A DNA stretch of 64,000 bases from Onchocerca volvulus. Taxonomy: Eukaryota > Nematoda > Chromadorea > Rhabditida > Onchocercidae. Below are positions 30,208 through 42,732 of this stretch, one piece after another. Where the stretch lies: contig HG738140.1 of the NCBI GenBank assembly GCA_000499405.2, forward strand, positions 10,443,560-10,507,559. The letters run 5' to 3'. The translations under genes and the position numbers were made by a program. The notes under the pieces are model-generated. The model saw only the letters and a list, made by a program, of their open reading frames with translations, did not search any database and had not been told where the DNA came from. How positions within the stretch are numbered: position 1 is the first letter of the stretch; the number at the start of each line of letters is the position of its first letter.

Positions 30208-32215
30208 ATGGGCTTATTTGGACGAGACAAAAAGATCGACACGAAGGAAGCCGTTCGTGAGCTGCAGCGGAAAATGCGAACTGAATTACGACAGCTCGAT
30301 CGTCAGATCCGTGCCATTGAACGGGAAGAGATGAAGGTTGCTTTGTCAGTTAAATATTGTGTGAAGTTTTGTCTGTTCAGATATTATTTAAATTGTTCAT
30401 GCCTTAGATTACCATTGTTTTGTGTAAAAGAAAATTTCATGTATTCACGAATAAAAAGATGATTTTAGGTCAAAAAGCAGATAAAAGAATCGGCGAAGAA
30501 AGGTGACCGAGATGTCTGTATTGTGCTTGCAAAATCAGTTTTGCAGTCGAGAAAAGTAGGTTATCTTATCTTGCAAATAGGGATTTGTGAAAACTGATCA
30601 ATTCAAATTATTTCTAATCTATAATTTTAGGGATCCGATTACTATAATAATGAATATGATCAGTTCAGCTGGATGAAAATGCAACACTGATTATCCGCGC
30701 TTTTTTATTGATTTTTCTATTCATCTATGCAATTTTTTATAAGAACAAATCTCGGATCATTTGAAAAATACTTTAGACAAAAATACTTTAGAAAAATGTT
30801 CTTTTCTTGAATTATTGTTTTCTGAAATAGAACATTATATTAAAAAACTGCATTTCTTTATTCACTCCTAAATTAAATCATTTTTTTAAAATTAGTGTTA
30901 ATTATTTAAATATGCGTGATGCAATCTTTGAATAAATTTTTCAAAGTCAGTTTTAGTTATTTAAATATATTTGGCTCGGCTTTTGAATTTTTACGCAAAT
31001 CTTTATTTCCAGATTTTATTTAATCGAAAATTTCTTTCGAGGCAGTGTCAAAAATTCATGGAACAAAGGCGCAAATCAATTCAGTTGTTATGGGGATGCA
31101 ACAGCAACTTGCGACGGTTCGTATGGCCGGCTCCTTGCAACAGTCTACTGATGTGATGAAAAATATGCAGCAGCTAGTGAAGGTTGCTCTTGATTTCAAA
31201 TGTAACAAATCTTTAAAAACCTAGTTAGGATAACTTATTATTAATTTAAATGGTCTGAAACAAATCTTGAAATAAATGATAAAAGTTAGATATGGTGTCG
31301 ATCGCCAATTTATAAGTATGTTTGCAAAATTTGACCGTCATCAGTATCACTTAGGAATGAAACCAAACTGGAAAAATAAAATGGGAATTATTCAGCATGA
31401 AGGCAACAATAAATATATAAATTAAATCATATAAATTTAAGGTGCCCGAAATAATGTCAACAATGCGTGAACTTTCGAAAGAAATGATGAAAATAGGTAT
31501 TATAGATGAAATGATTGAGGAAACCATGGAATCGGTGGAACCAGAGGAGCTTGAAGAGGAAGCACAGGTCTGTTACATTATTTTTCAGTCTGGTTAAGAA
31601 TTTTTTAAATTGATTGGGAATTTCAGTGAATTAATTCAGTATTTTGCTGCATAAATTTTCTTGCTTTTCTTTGCAATGCGCGAAAGCTCACGCTTTGGAA
31701 AGAAAATAGGTATTATAGACAAAAGGATTTTTTTTCTTAAAGTAACATTTATTTGATATGAAGTTGTATTATTATTCTTCTTTTCATGTAGTAAACAGCA
31801 AAAAAGGATCAGCCAATCTTAATAATTTCAACTATGCTGTTAACATTGTTAAGACTATCTGATTCTTTTATGCTGTTTACTGCCTGAAAAAAGCAGTAAT
31901 AATGCAACTTCATACCAAACAAGTGTTACCTTGAGAAAAAAAAGTTTGCGAGATTGTCTCGGAAAAATCCATCATGTCTTACTGTTTACTGCATAAGCTG
32001 TGAGCGGACTTTTCATTTGCAACAAATTTCGAGAGTTCTTACAGGAAGAAGTAGATCGGATATTATATGAAATTACAGCCGGTGAATTGGGTAAAGCACC
32101 ATCTGCTGTCAAGGACACACTCGCAGCGGAATCGGAAAGCATCTTGGCAGATACTGAGGGACATACCGTTGACTATGATGAGATGCGTGCTAGATTAGAA
32201 TTTCTCAAAAATTGA
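30208..32215 (+). CDS. vps-24: charged multivesicular body protein 3 (VPS24, ESCRT-III)
   Basis: Cytosolic ESCRT-III subunit that polymerises with VPS2/SNF7 on endosomes and at the midbody to cut membrane necks. Five exons with phase-0 junctions: 30208-30336, 30469-30555, 31042-31182, 31442-31567 and 32045-32215, giving 217 aa (human CHMP3 is about 222). It starts MGLFGRDKK, followed by a basic first helix (VDRQIR-type: LDRQIRAIEREEMK) and SAKKGDRDVCIVLAK, then VVMGMQQQLATVRMAGSL and VPEIMSTMRELSKEMMKIG. The acidic region EEVDRILYEITAGELGKAPS follows, and the C-terminus ends in an MIM1-like motif EMRARLEFLKN for VPS4 binding. A second ATG directly upstream (30205) is in frame and could add one Met. 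All key CHMP3 blocks are present, so the gene looks functional. Confidence 0.95.
31726..31946. repeat. long imperfect inverted repeat (foldback/MITE-like) in VPS24 intron 4
   Basis: Left arm about 31726-31828 and right arm about 31842-31946 are near reverse complements over roughly 100 bases with a very short loop. Paired landmarks include TGATATGAAGTTG with its partner CAACTTCATACCA, TAGTAAACAGCA with TGCTGTTTACTG, and AAAGGATCAG with CTGATTCTTTT. Mismatches are scattered single bases. This fits a non-autonomous foldback or MITE insertion. I could not identify a target-site duplication or a related full-length element in this window. Confidence 0.8.
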
Positions 32216-33720
32216 CCTAGAAAAGAAGTAAAGTAAATTTCCCGCTTTATTATAACTTCCAATCCATAACTCCATTCAGCTGAAATTGTTATATCAGGCT
32301 TATGCTTTCTAATAGCATTTTTGGATAAGTGGTCTACCACATGAAGATAAAGTGGAAGACTATTGTCATTTGATTCAAGAGATTGATGTTTTGGATATAA
32401 GAAATAAAAAAGAAAATTTTGTCTTCACGATGCTATTCAGACATTGGCAATATTTATTGGCTGTTAATTGTAAGTTACTTTTATTACTTGCTTTTCTTGA
32501 TGTAGTTTCTCAAATTTGAAGCAGTTTTGATATATTCTATCGTATAAAGGGCATTCAAACAAAATATTCTGTGTATGATAAGTACAAATTTCGTCATATG
32601 GTTTGATTCAATTAGTTTTGATGAGTTAATTAATTGTTTTTTTATCAAAATAATTGGTGTGGTGCATTGAATTATCATGTATTATATAATTGTAAATATT
32701 AATCAAGTACATTATATTTATGCATATACGTATCTGTCTGTTAACTTGCATAAAAGCGATAGTTTAGACGAGGTATAGGGGATGCGAAGATTTTGTTGTT
32801 AGTAGTGATAAGATTACTGATATTTCGAAAAGCAGGAGATGAATAAAGATAACGTAAGAAAGAATTCTTATTATTAAATTCGTTTTTCAGCAATTTTGAA
32901 TGTTTAGTATATTTTTGCAATCGGTTCATTATTCAATCAGTTTTTGTGGCATTATTAAGTTTTAGTTGTAATACTTATAGTTTCATAAATAAATTGTCTT
33001 AAGTTTTTGAAGCAGATAACTTTTTCAGAAGGTTCTGGTCACAATTTATTTCTCATTCTCGTAGTAGTTTGTTTTCCTATATTTTGTAGAAATAAAGGAA
33101 AATTGTTGTAGTCCTTGACATCAGTGAGCACAAAAAGTAGTCTTTGTTTACTCGGATCGATTATTCGCTTCACTTAATAAATTCAGCCTGAAAAAAAAAA
33201 AAACAAAAATTGTGATGCAAAACCGGATCAAAAAGAGTTTCCTATGTGATGCAGTGTACTGAGCATGCGAATTTTGAATTGTTTCAAATAATGAAATTGC
33301 TACAAATAGCTGCCCACGTCCATATCGAAGAGAAGAGCCCAAAACTTTTTAAGTTGAAAAGAGAAACAATCCTCGAATCTAGTTTTCGGCTGAAGAAGTA
33401 GTTGGTTCTTGAGCATCGTTCAAAATTTCTAATTGTTGACTTTATACTCGTTTGGAACAGAATGAGTACATGTTAAACTTGCCGTTTCATATTGGGATAT
33501 ATTTATAACAAATGTGGCTCTATTATATTTAGTAGCATTTCGTACTTGATGTTTTTTCAATAGTAATTTGTTATTTGTGTTTGTTTTATTTTAAATTTAT
33601 GAAATGATCTTAGATAGGAAGCAAATTGGATTTTTTATAAATTCAAAATGGGTTAATAAAAGTAGTTCTCAATCTCCGAAATATATTTATCCAAGAAAGT
33701 TAGCGAACGTACAATGAAAT
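32216..33720. other. intergenic, VPS24 3' region then unassigned sequence
   Basis: An AATAAA at about 32403 may serve VPS24 polyadenylation. Minus-strand open frames at 32484-32929 and 33148-33342 have low-complexity composition and no recognisable product. Confidence 0.4.
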
Positions 33721-33734
33721 GGTGATTCAAGCGG

Positions 33735-34020
33735 GGGTAGTGGAAGAGCTCGACGGTAAAAGAATGTAATGGTCGACCATCGAATATTGATAATGACCAT
33801 TCGGACGCAGTCGTTGAAGTTATTTCTCATTCTACTGACGAAAAGTTTAATCAAAAACTCGAATCGATTAATTTATAGATATTTGGCGTTTGAAGCAAAT
33901 TGAAAAACAGCTTGGTAAATGGATATGTCATGAGCTAACTAATCTCATAACATCGTATTAATCGATGTGATAACAATAAATTATTTTTCGATGGATTATG
34001 AAGTGTAGCGAGAAGTAAGT
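33735..34020 (+). mobile_element. relic of a mariner-type transposase gene
   Basis: Translated fragments match the HTH-to-catalytic linker of Tc1/mariner (mariner branch) transposases: GRPSNIDNDH about 33771-33800 (compare GRPS-x-I-D-x-D), then RLKQIEKQLGKWICHELT about 33888-33940 (compare LKKIGK..KLDKWVPHEL). The frame is broken by stop codons and shifts, and no catalytic DDD block or terminal inverted repeats were recognised. It is an old, inactive copy. Confidence 0.55.
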
Positions 34021-35079
34021 CCTGTGTCGACAATGATCAATTTAGTGACTTGACTGAGAGAAAAAATTATAAAGTATTTCCCAAAACCAAATTTAAATTT
34101 GCAAAATTTATAGCAAAGAAGATTATTATTGTTTGGTGGCTTGTTGCTATTTGATCCACTGTAGTTTTTTAAATCCTGACAAGACTAGGCAAATATACTC
34201 AACAAACTGATGAAATGCATTGAATACTACATAGCTATATATTGGCATTAGTTGAATAGAAGCACATTCTTTATAACATTACCTGATAATGTGTTAGCGA
34301 ATTTTTTAAAGTTGAATGAATTGTGCTACAAAATTCTGCTTCATTCATCGTTAGAATGGTTCTTATTTTGATTAATAAAGATGTGTTTGAGCTTAGTAAT
34401 ATAAAATTTGTATTTGAAAACTGCAATGTTTTGTTAAAGTCTAGTAGATCGTTCGATGTTTTTTATCTGTAGGAAGTCAATGTGTTTGAGGGATGCACTA
34501 ACAAAAAGATATATCAGTTGTGTGTAAACATGCACCATTTCTTTTGGAAAATGAAAAGTTTACTTTCGTTGTGAGCTGTGTTATAAAATTTGGTTTATAC
34601 ATAGCATCATTTTCAAATTATAAATAAGCAATAAAAAGAGATTCAGCGCAGATATGAAAGCAAGAACTGAGGAATTTTTTCATTTCCATACATTCATAAG
34701 AAATATAGTGATAAAACTATCTTAAAATGATGGGAGTATTCGTGACAAAGCATCTTCATTGTGCAATTGACGAGACTGCACCATATCGAAAATGAAGACG
34801 AAAATTGCCCAATGTTAAGAAGTTATGGAGATTTAACGTATGAAAATTGAGTCGAAGGATTTTAATTTCCCAGATTCTTTCATTTTTTCGAAAAAATTAT
34901 GATTAATTAATTTGAAGCGCATTCTAGCAACGAAGAATTCCGTTCATAATAAAACGTTTCTAGATTTTGATAACATAATTGGTCATACAATATTACTTAT
35001 TATGGTTTGTTTCAAATGTTTCGGTTTTGTCTAGTATTGTCAGTTTAATATCACTGATTCACTACTACTGCTATTTCTT

Positions 35080-35855
35080 CATTTGTCTTCACGAATAAAT
35101 ATCGCAAGTTTTTTCCCGAAGTATAAATTCCTTAAAACTTTTCTTAATTTGAAGATTAACAATTGTAAGTGTTGGGAATTTTCCGGAAATTTCTTGATCC
35201 ATAAAAGTTCGCTGTCTCTGCAAGCCGACGAGTTGTATCTCATACTGTTCTCTATCTTCATTGTTTTTCATCGCAGAAGATGCTCATAGAGCTCCCTCAT
35301 CGATTGCAATTGTCGAATAACTGCTTTGAATTCCCGTCTCTGTATCTTATCAAATTCAAGTTGTGTGGCTTACACATTAACAGCATTTTTCAAATCACTG
35401 ATTGTATCGATCGTTTGCTTCAGTTGATCAACAGTATTTTATTCTCCATCAGGAACTGATTCTTCTTCAAAAGTTTTCTGTTCCAGCAAAATTGTTTGCA
35501 CTTCATCCCACTTTGATTCCATTGCTGCTTTCTCTTTATTTAATTGCTTCCCTAACATTTGTATTTCCATATGTACGAATTCCATTTCATCAACAGCAAA
35601 TCGCCACTGCATCATTTCTTCATTCTGTTTATTATTTTCGATCTCGTAGCTCTCAGTTGCTCATTTTTCAAATCTGATTCTTCTTTCAAGTTATTTATTT
35701 CTTTTTCTGCGAAGCTAAACTTAATTAAAAATCCAGACTGAAAAAATTTTTGATACTTCTTTTGTTGTGCACAATATTGACTAATTTCTTCAGCTTGTTT
35801 TTCAGCTTACCGTACTCGTGTTTCAGCATTCTCCAACTTTCCTTTGCCATCTTTC
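35080..35855 (-). pseudogene. intronless broken coiled-coil protein pseudogene
   Basis: On the minus strand a long Glu/Lys/Gln-rich heptad-like sequence can be followed through stop codons and a frameshift: GKGKLENAETRVR, stop, AEKQAEEISQYCAQQKKYQ, then KEINNLKEESDLKNEQLR, a frame change, QNEEMMQWRFAVDEMEF, LGKQLNKEKAAMESKWDEVQ, a stop, LKQTIDTISDLKNAV, a stop, and EFDKIQRREFKAVIRQLQSM. No clean introns separate the pieces, so it may be a processed pseudogene of a long coiled-coil protein, or degenerate element sequence. It abuts the BEL/Pao reverse transcriptase fragment directly, which suggests a chimeric insertion. Parent gene unknown. Confidence 0.5.
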
Positions 35856-35856
35856 A

Positions 35857-38510
35857 TCAAAGAAATCGGATATAGTTTCTCTCTGATGGATATAGTTCTA
35901 TTTGGAGAAATGCCTTTTCAAGATCAGCTAGTATCACATCTTTCATCACTCGAAATCTAAGTAAAACTCCGATTAAATCGGGGAATGTTATTGATCCATA
36001 GTACAAACATCTTTCAGACTTTTCATTCTTTTGAAAGAGCTGATGCATCGTAAACGTTTCTCAATTTTTTTGTGAATTTACTTAGTGTTAATACTTCATG
36101 ATGAGGCAAATAATGGATTATGCCAATCTGTTTCATATCGAGAGATACTTCTTCGATTAGTTGGATTGTAGCTGTTCTTGATTATTTCACTGTATCAACT
36201 AAGCAGTTAAGAATCTTTGATTCATTTGATTAACGATTTTAATTGACCAAGACAAAGACCATAGTTGTCGTTTAATTCAACTTTTGAATCTTTCCATGGC
36301 CAACAGACTTAATATCTCCTGTAATCAGTTGTTTTACAGGTAATTTCAAAACTTATAAATTTTCCTCTAGTGATACTTTATTAAAATTGTTCGAATGCCT
36401 TTTCATCATCACAGGCACTAAATTGTTCTTAAATGCCTTTTAAATCTAATTTCCAGAATTGGTCTATATATAGAATATTTGTGCATTAACAACACAAATG
36501 GATTTTACGGATATTGAATTATGATTATATATTCCATCCATGTATTCTATCCAGCTATCATGTGTCCAACTTTGGTGTGAAGTAACGAGAATCCGGATTT
36601 CAAATTCTCAGTCTTATTTAATTGGATAAATTTGAAGAAGTAGTTGGCTCCAGCGAACATATCAGGTTGCTTCCAATGACTCTTAAGATCAACTAATTGA
36701 TTTTGTTGTTTTATGGATTGTAATTCTTTTTTGCCCAGATTTTTATTTGTAACTCATTTTTTAAGTAGTTAATCGCAGTTGCCTCGAACAATATTATATC
36801 CTTTTTTCTAATACTCACTTCTAATTCTGCTTTGGTAGAAAACAAGTTTTCGATGTCTTATTACCATACGAAGCAATTTTTAGTACTTTTTCTTTGGTTT
36901 TTTGAAGTCTCAATCGATTTCCTAAACCTTAGATATAAAGGATAGTTGAGAACCGATTTCAAACAGTGCTAATGCTTTTTGTTGGTTTCTTGGATATTTT
37001 GGATTGACTATATTGATTTCTTTGCATGAAAGTTCCGATTATTGAATTTGTTATTGTAATCGAATCTATTTTTCTTTACTTGATTTCACTGTTTGGGTAG
37101 TTTCCTTATATTTTGCTAGGATATTGCGTCGTACTGTGTAGATTTTTGCAATAGAAACATGAAAGTTTCCTTTTATCGCAATCACTTGTTGCATGACCTG
37201 TTCGAAGACAATTAATGCAGATTGAATTTTTCCAGACACTCCAATCGGTGTCTGAGCGTGGGATAAATATGGCACTGATTATTCCAACGGTACTTGTTGC
37301 AAAGCGCGCAGGATCTTTTAGCTTTGTTAGCCATAGAATTTTTCTTTGATTCTGTAGTCAGCTTAGGATTATTTTGTTTAGATTGCTTTAACGCAACTAG
37401 ATCGATGTTTCTCCTTCAGTACCGTATGAGGCTCGTTTTGTTTTAAATTTTCTTAATGGTTTTTCCCCACTAAGAGTTTGGCGTCTAATGATTTTTTCAT
37501 TTCTTTGCACTAGTTCTGTCAGGAATTGTCTTAGTTTGTTAACCGTCCACATCTTGTTCTTCCTGTAATTGATACATTTTGCCCAATATCCGTGCAAGCA
37601 ATTTATTTTCAATGACGATTTCTATATTCATCTATAGCATCCAGTTGTAAAATTCTTTCCATTGTTTCAATGGTTGCTTTCCATTCTCGATTATTTCTTT
37701 TGATTGAGTGCAATTCGTTATAAAATAATTCTTTAATAATAACAGAATTACCATATTTTCCTTTTAAAACTTCCTTATGACATCATAGTTATGCGGAGCG
37801 TATATCATAACCTTTCATGGTTAATAGAGCATTTCCTTTGAGACAAGATATCAAGCAATTCAATTTATGAATATCTGGAATATTTTGGAGATGAACTGCT
37901 TCCCCAAAATTGTCTCCATGATTTTGGATCGCCACCAAACTTTGCTAATGGCAACTGTGACAAATTTACGATTGTGTGATATAAAAAAATCTCTTTTTTG
38001 GGGGTAGTTCTTTCGTATCTTACTGACTTGTTGAACGTTGTAGAATTTTTTAGTATTCTTTCGTATCTCTTATAGAACTAACTCATTATCATCATTATAG
38101 ATATTTAAAATTATGATAGCTTCTTTAGCATCACTTATTAAGTTTAGAATACCCTTACTGTTGTCGATCATTTCCCCACATTTATTCTCATTTTCTTTTA
38201 TTTCCTATTGATCCGTAATCCTCTGGATATATTCTAATCAGTCCGGTTTGTTTCTTCAATGTGCTTGTATGAAGCCTAAGGCGCATTGTTTTCTCCTTGA
38301 TGTTTCTTCTGACACGTATTTACGTTTTAGCTCGTCCTTTGATGGGTGCAGATCCGGTGGCAATAAGTTTAGCTCCCCAATTTCATTGATGAGTTTCTCA
38401 ATCTTCCTTTTGGCCGGTTCAGCTATCCTGATTATGCTTTCGACATTTTATTCCCGGTTGTGGCACCAAAAATTTCATTGAGAATTTCCGGAAACTTCTT
38501 ACGAAAATTT
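35857..38510 (-). mobile_element. degenerate BEL/Pao LTR retrotransposon, copy 1
   Basis: Reads right to left. The 5' leader holds a primer-binding-site-like TGGTGCCACAACCGGGA (about 38457-38473). A gag-like coiled-coil part follows (KIEKLINEIGELNLLPPDLH, about 38420-38360). A CCHC zinc knuckle CINCLRTGHATSDC plus CFYCKNLHSTTQYP lies about 37235-37130. A reverse transcriptase fragment lies at about 36000-35857, LIGVLLRFRVMKDVILADLE followed by KAFLQIEL, which is the Pao/BEL block preceding the catalytic motif. Frames are broken throughout, and the reverse transcriptase stops abruptly where the coiled-coil pseudogene begins. No intact protein is encoded. Confidence 0.75.
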
Positions 38511-38580
38511 GTTGGGGAATAACCTTTTTGTTGAGGTCAACTCCCCATTTCTGAATAATTAACCAACAAATGTAACAACG
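38510..38580. repeat. probable inner edge of the 5' LTR of BEL/Pao copy 1
   Basis: TGTTGGGGAATAACC begins at about 38510, immediately outside the primer-binding-site-like sequence, as expected for a TG...CA-bounded LTR. Its outer end was not identified, and no second LTR copy was found on the left side. Confidence 0.4.
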
Positions 38581-40602
38581 AGTACTTTAGCCAGTACTGA
38601 TTACAGAATAATCCAGAAAACAGAATTAAGTCGGTATTACAGCGCGACCAATAATATAATAGCAGGTTTAAAAGAAGTGGCGATGGAAGCAATCAGGCTG
38701 TTTCGTGTCGGATCCAAAGGAATAATGACCCTTGTTAATACAAAAAACCCTTTGGGGGTGGGAAAAAAGGGAGGAGGGGGTTTGTGGATAGTGTAGATGT
38801 AGGAATGGGCGTCATTGTGCGAAAATGAGCATGAGTAGCAATGTCTTAATATTATAGCTAAAGCTGGGAGATAGGAGACAAAGATGAAGGTTAGACATGT
38901 ACTTCGTGATAGAATAGGAAGATGAAATTTAGAGATGATGAGTATGATTAATATAATAATTGATTAGTGGAATGTATTTATATTATAATTAATTTCGTTT
39001 CGGTTTCCTGATAGTAGTTGGCCTTCAAATGATAGTTGAAGTTGAAGGTTGGTTTGAATAATTTGTTTAATTGGTTCACATGTTCAAATTGTAAGCAATG
39101 TTATACTTTAATAATATTCAAATTCAGCACTAGTAATTGACATGACAATTGAGTGTAATATATGGTTTTATAACATTTGAAAAGAGCTTTGTGCATGATT
39201 TGATTACTTTGTTGATTGTAACAATGAGATAATATATCTCATTCTTATCTATCATGCATCTGTAAATGCAAGCTATCTTTATAAACATCTTTTTCTACCT
39301 GTATTATTGTCTGTTTAACTCTTAAGAGAATGAAATGAAATAGCTGAGTTAATGGCGTCATGATTTCATATTAAAGAGATGCGTTGGGGGACTGTATCTT
39401 GTATTGTATAGCGTAATCTATATTAATCATAATGGTATTCGAGATTTATTATTTATAATAGTTGCACGACATTGTATTATTGCAGAAACAACAGCATTCT
39501 CAAGGTTAGTTCCCGATAATAACAGTAATAGATGTGGGGTATGGTAACGGTGCATGATGATGGTACACGTGTGGTACACGTGAAGGGCAGACGTATTGCA
39601 AGTTTGCTTTTTTTTTGTTCATCTCGAAAATGAACATCGTTTTGCTTCAACTGCTAAAAAATGGAGGCAAGGGGAGGAGAATTGAACTGTGAAGTAGGAT
39701 GACATTAAGAGAAGGAAGGGTTTGTGTGTTCTCAGTTTGGACGACAAATTCATTCATTCATTCATTCATCTGTTCCTTCCAGCGATCATCTTTCTCTCTA
39801 CACGGCGCATCGAGAGAACTTTTGGCACATATACAAAGCGATTTTTTGGTTGAATTGATTTTAGAGAGAATTGCAATGTAAAATAGAGAAGGGCAAGAAG
39901 AATAGAAATTTCGATTAGATGGGATGGGATGGTGCTGAAAGGATGGAAAGGCGGCGATGTTTCGTTCGAAGCCTTTTTCAAAGACTGTGTTGCTGTTTCA
40001 ATATAGCAGTGTTCTGTCGTATTATTTCTGTCTGCTTTGAGTCATTCTTCTAATTTTGTTTCATTTTTCAACATTTCATTTTTGCCTTTTTTTTGTTTTT
40101 GATCTTCAAGTCATCAAGTAGATCTCATGAGAGCTATACAACTGTTCCTCTGGTACTTTCCCATTAACTTGGTCATAATCAAAATGCAAAGTCAGTATTT
40201 GTGTCTTTTCCGCAGTCTTAATTTGGAGCTATTTTGCTACTATTTACTAATCAAAGCATTCCTTATATTCTTCAGCATAACTGAAAAACAATTTTGTGAT
40301 TTTGAAAGAATTGTCTTTATCACAAGATTAGAAGGTAGCGCAAACTTCTGAAAGATTGACTATTTTAATTTTCCATTTTAACTGTAGGCATTTGTTATAA
40401 AAATTTCACTTGCACTATTTTGACTTGAAAAATGTCAGTGAAATTGCACTCTCTTCATTTTGCATCAACAAGCGTAGTATTTCCACTTAGAAAAACGAAT
40501 CTTTTGTGGTATTTATGTATTCGGTCATATTTTTTATCGTTAATTATACATGACTTCAAAAATGCTCATTGTTTTATTTGAAAAAATCTTTCAGAAACGA
40601 TA
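38581..40602. other. LTR remainder and intergenic sequence
   Basis: Contains the rest of the putative LTR, a G-rich run near 38750-38785, a (CATT)n stretch near 39750-39770, and the upstream region of the hybrid-binding-domain gene. No coding exon was supported. Confidence 0.4.
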
Positions 40603-42615
40603 ATGGCCGAACATAATTTCTACGCGGTGGGACATGGCAAGAAACCAGGTGTATATGAAAAGTGGGCAGATGTCCAAGAACAGGCTTGTTTTTGGCATTT
40701 ATCACTTTCAAAAACATTTTATATGACCTTTTCTAAATGCAGCTTTTTATACTGACTTTAAATAGGCTATAGTCAGCGTTAAACTGGAAAATCAGGGCAT
40801 ATTCAAAATTGGCCAATTTTCTTTTTTGAATCATGGAACTATTATACTCTTCTTTTGAGCTAATATTATGTTGTCTTACTGTGGCTTCCTCTTCATCATC
40901 GTTAATAAATTTCCATAACTTTCATAGTAGATTTCGTTCAGTTTTCCAGATAAAAGATTTTCCTCAACCAGTTTATAAAAAATTTTCTACAAAAGAGGAA
41001 GCTGAGGAATACGTAAAGGTCCGACGACCAGAAAGAATTTCATGTTAGTTGTTATGTTAATTATCAATTTCATGTTAACTTTTAGCAAATAATTATTTTG
41101 TCGAATACTGTAATATCTTGTGTACTGGAAAATTAATTTATGCATAAAATACCTTTGCAGAGTACTCTTTCGTGTTCAGGCTCGAACTTCATATATTGCT
41201 CGAACTTCATATATTCTTGATTTATAGGTTTCAAAGGTTACTTCAGTGATAATGACAATAAATGCTTCATATTTTGTTTTTGCAAAATTTCAGTGGAAGT
41301 GAATGAGAAAGCGGATAAGTTTTATGCAGTTGCTCGAGGAAAAGTTGTAGGGATATTTACAGACTACAATGAAGTTAAAAATCATGTGAGAGAAATATTT
41401 CATTTCTTCTGTTATTTAAATTGAATGAAAAATTGTTTTCTGTGCTTTTTTTTCAGTGAAAATTCTAAAAGTTCATTTAGTCCAATTTTTTTTGTAATTG
41501 CTCCATGCAATAGATTTCCAGATAGCTGATTATCCTCAGCCACTGTACAAGAAATTCGAGAAACTGGATGAAGCAAAAGCTTATTATAAGAAATACTCGA
41601 ACGGAGAAGAAGATGGTAATCCAAAAGGTTTTGTTTTTATTTACATTTTTTCTAGGATTTGATATTTTTTAGGAACATTTGTAACTGCTGTTTCAGAATA
41701 TTCTACGATTGCTTCAGAATAGTGTGGTGCTCGTAATTTATCGAGATTCTTGAAAAATAATTTGGCACGATATAGCTAGGTGCTGATGAGAAGAATAATT
41801 GCATAATATCTTCATTATTCTTTATGGATTGGATACTGATTAAATGGCGTTCAAACAATGTGGATCATTAAGCTGTTGATATTACGAAGGAAGCATATAT
41901 AGCAAACCAGTGGATTTAAAATTGGAACAAAATGGAGGACACAAAAAGAAGTAGAAAAGAACAAGAAGAAATCAAGATGATTTAATGATATCGTGCCAAA
42001 ATGACTGTTAAATCGAGCATGTAATTAGTAATTTCAGAATCAAAAGCACATAATACACCAACGGATAACAATGAGAAAGAAGTAAAAGAGACGGAAAATA
42101 TGGAGCAGAAGAAAGAGGCGAGGATAACATCGATTCTTGCTTGATTAATATCCACACGACTAATGTTTTTATGTTCTCTTTGTTCTTGAAGCAATGTGTT
42201 GTTATTGTGTCTAATGTAATTTCAGAAGCAAATTTATTGTATTTCTGCAAATTTCAGCAAACTAACAAAGGACCAGTATTTTACGCTGTTGCACATGGTC
42301 ATAAAATTGGTGTATTCAAAACATGGGAAGAATGCCAGGAGGCAACGAAGGATTTTAAAGGTGCCAAGTTCAAGAAGTTCGACAATGAAGAAGATGCGAA
42401 GTTGTTTATTGAAAACAAAAACATTAAGGAAACAGGTAATCATTCAAATCATTCATCATCTATTCGTCTTAAATTGTTGCAGAATGCAGTAGATTTCCAA
42501 TTTTAAAATGCATTTGAAAATTATAGAAGGTCGTAAGAGGACTCATAGTCCGGATGATGTGACAGATGGTGTTGAGGAAAAATCAGCGAAAAAAGAAGCT
42601 AAAGCAAATGCCTGA
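40603..42615 (+). CDS. protein of three RNase H1-type hybrid-binding (viroplasmin) domains, no nuclease domain
   Basis: Seven exons: 40603-40683, 40950-41043, 41294-41385, 41522-41615, 42038-42117, 42258-42435 and 42527-42615, giving about 235 aa. It carries three copies of the Cauli_VI/viroplasmin fold that in RNase H1 grips RNA-DNA hybrids. Copy 1 has FYAVGHGKKPGVYEKWADVQ and PQPVYKKFSTKEEAEEYV. Copy 2 has FYAVARGKVVGIFTDYNEV and PQPLYKKFEKLDEA. Copy 3 has FYAVAHGHKIGVFKTWEECQ and KGAKFKKFDNEEDAKLFIE. An acidic/basic linker precedes copy 3, and the tail is Lys/Glu-rich and ends at a stop, with no DEDD nuclease. The likely role is hybrid or nucleic-acid binding (inference). The ATG follows TTTCAG by eight bases, consistent with trans-splicing. 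Exon 1 needs a GC donor (CAG|GCTTGT). Exon 5 ends either at GAG|GCGAGG or at an earlier GAA|GTAAAA. Confidence 0.82.
41180..41215. repeat. 18-bp perfect tandem duplication
   Basis: GCTCGAACTTCATATATT occurs twice in a row in intron 2 of the hybrid-binding-domain gene. Confidence 0.97.
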
Positions 42616-42726
42616 AAAAGAGAAAGTTTTTGAAATTTACATTTCATTAATGCGATTATTTTATCTCCAGATACTATTTTCGGTAGATTTTGTTGATATT
42701 TGTGTTTAATAAGAATTTTTTTTCTC

Positions 42727-42732
42727 AATAAA
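42727..42732 (+). promoter_or_regulatory. polyadenylation signal AATAAA
   Basis: AATAAA 112 bases downstream of the stop of the three-domain gene, with no other gene between, so the likely 3' end of that transcript. Confidence 0.6.
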
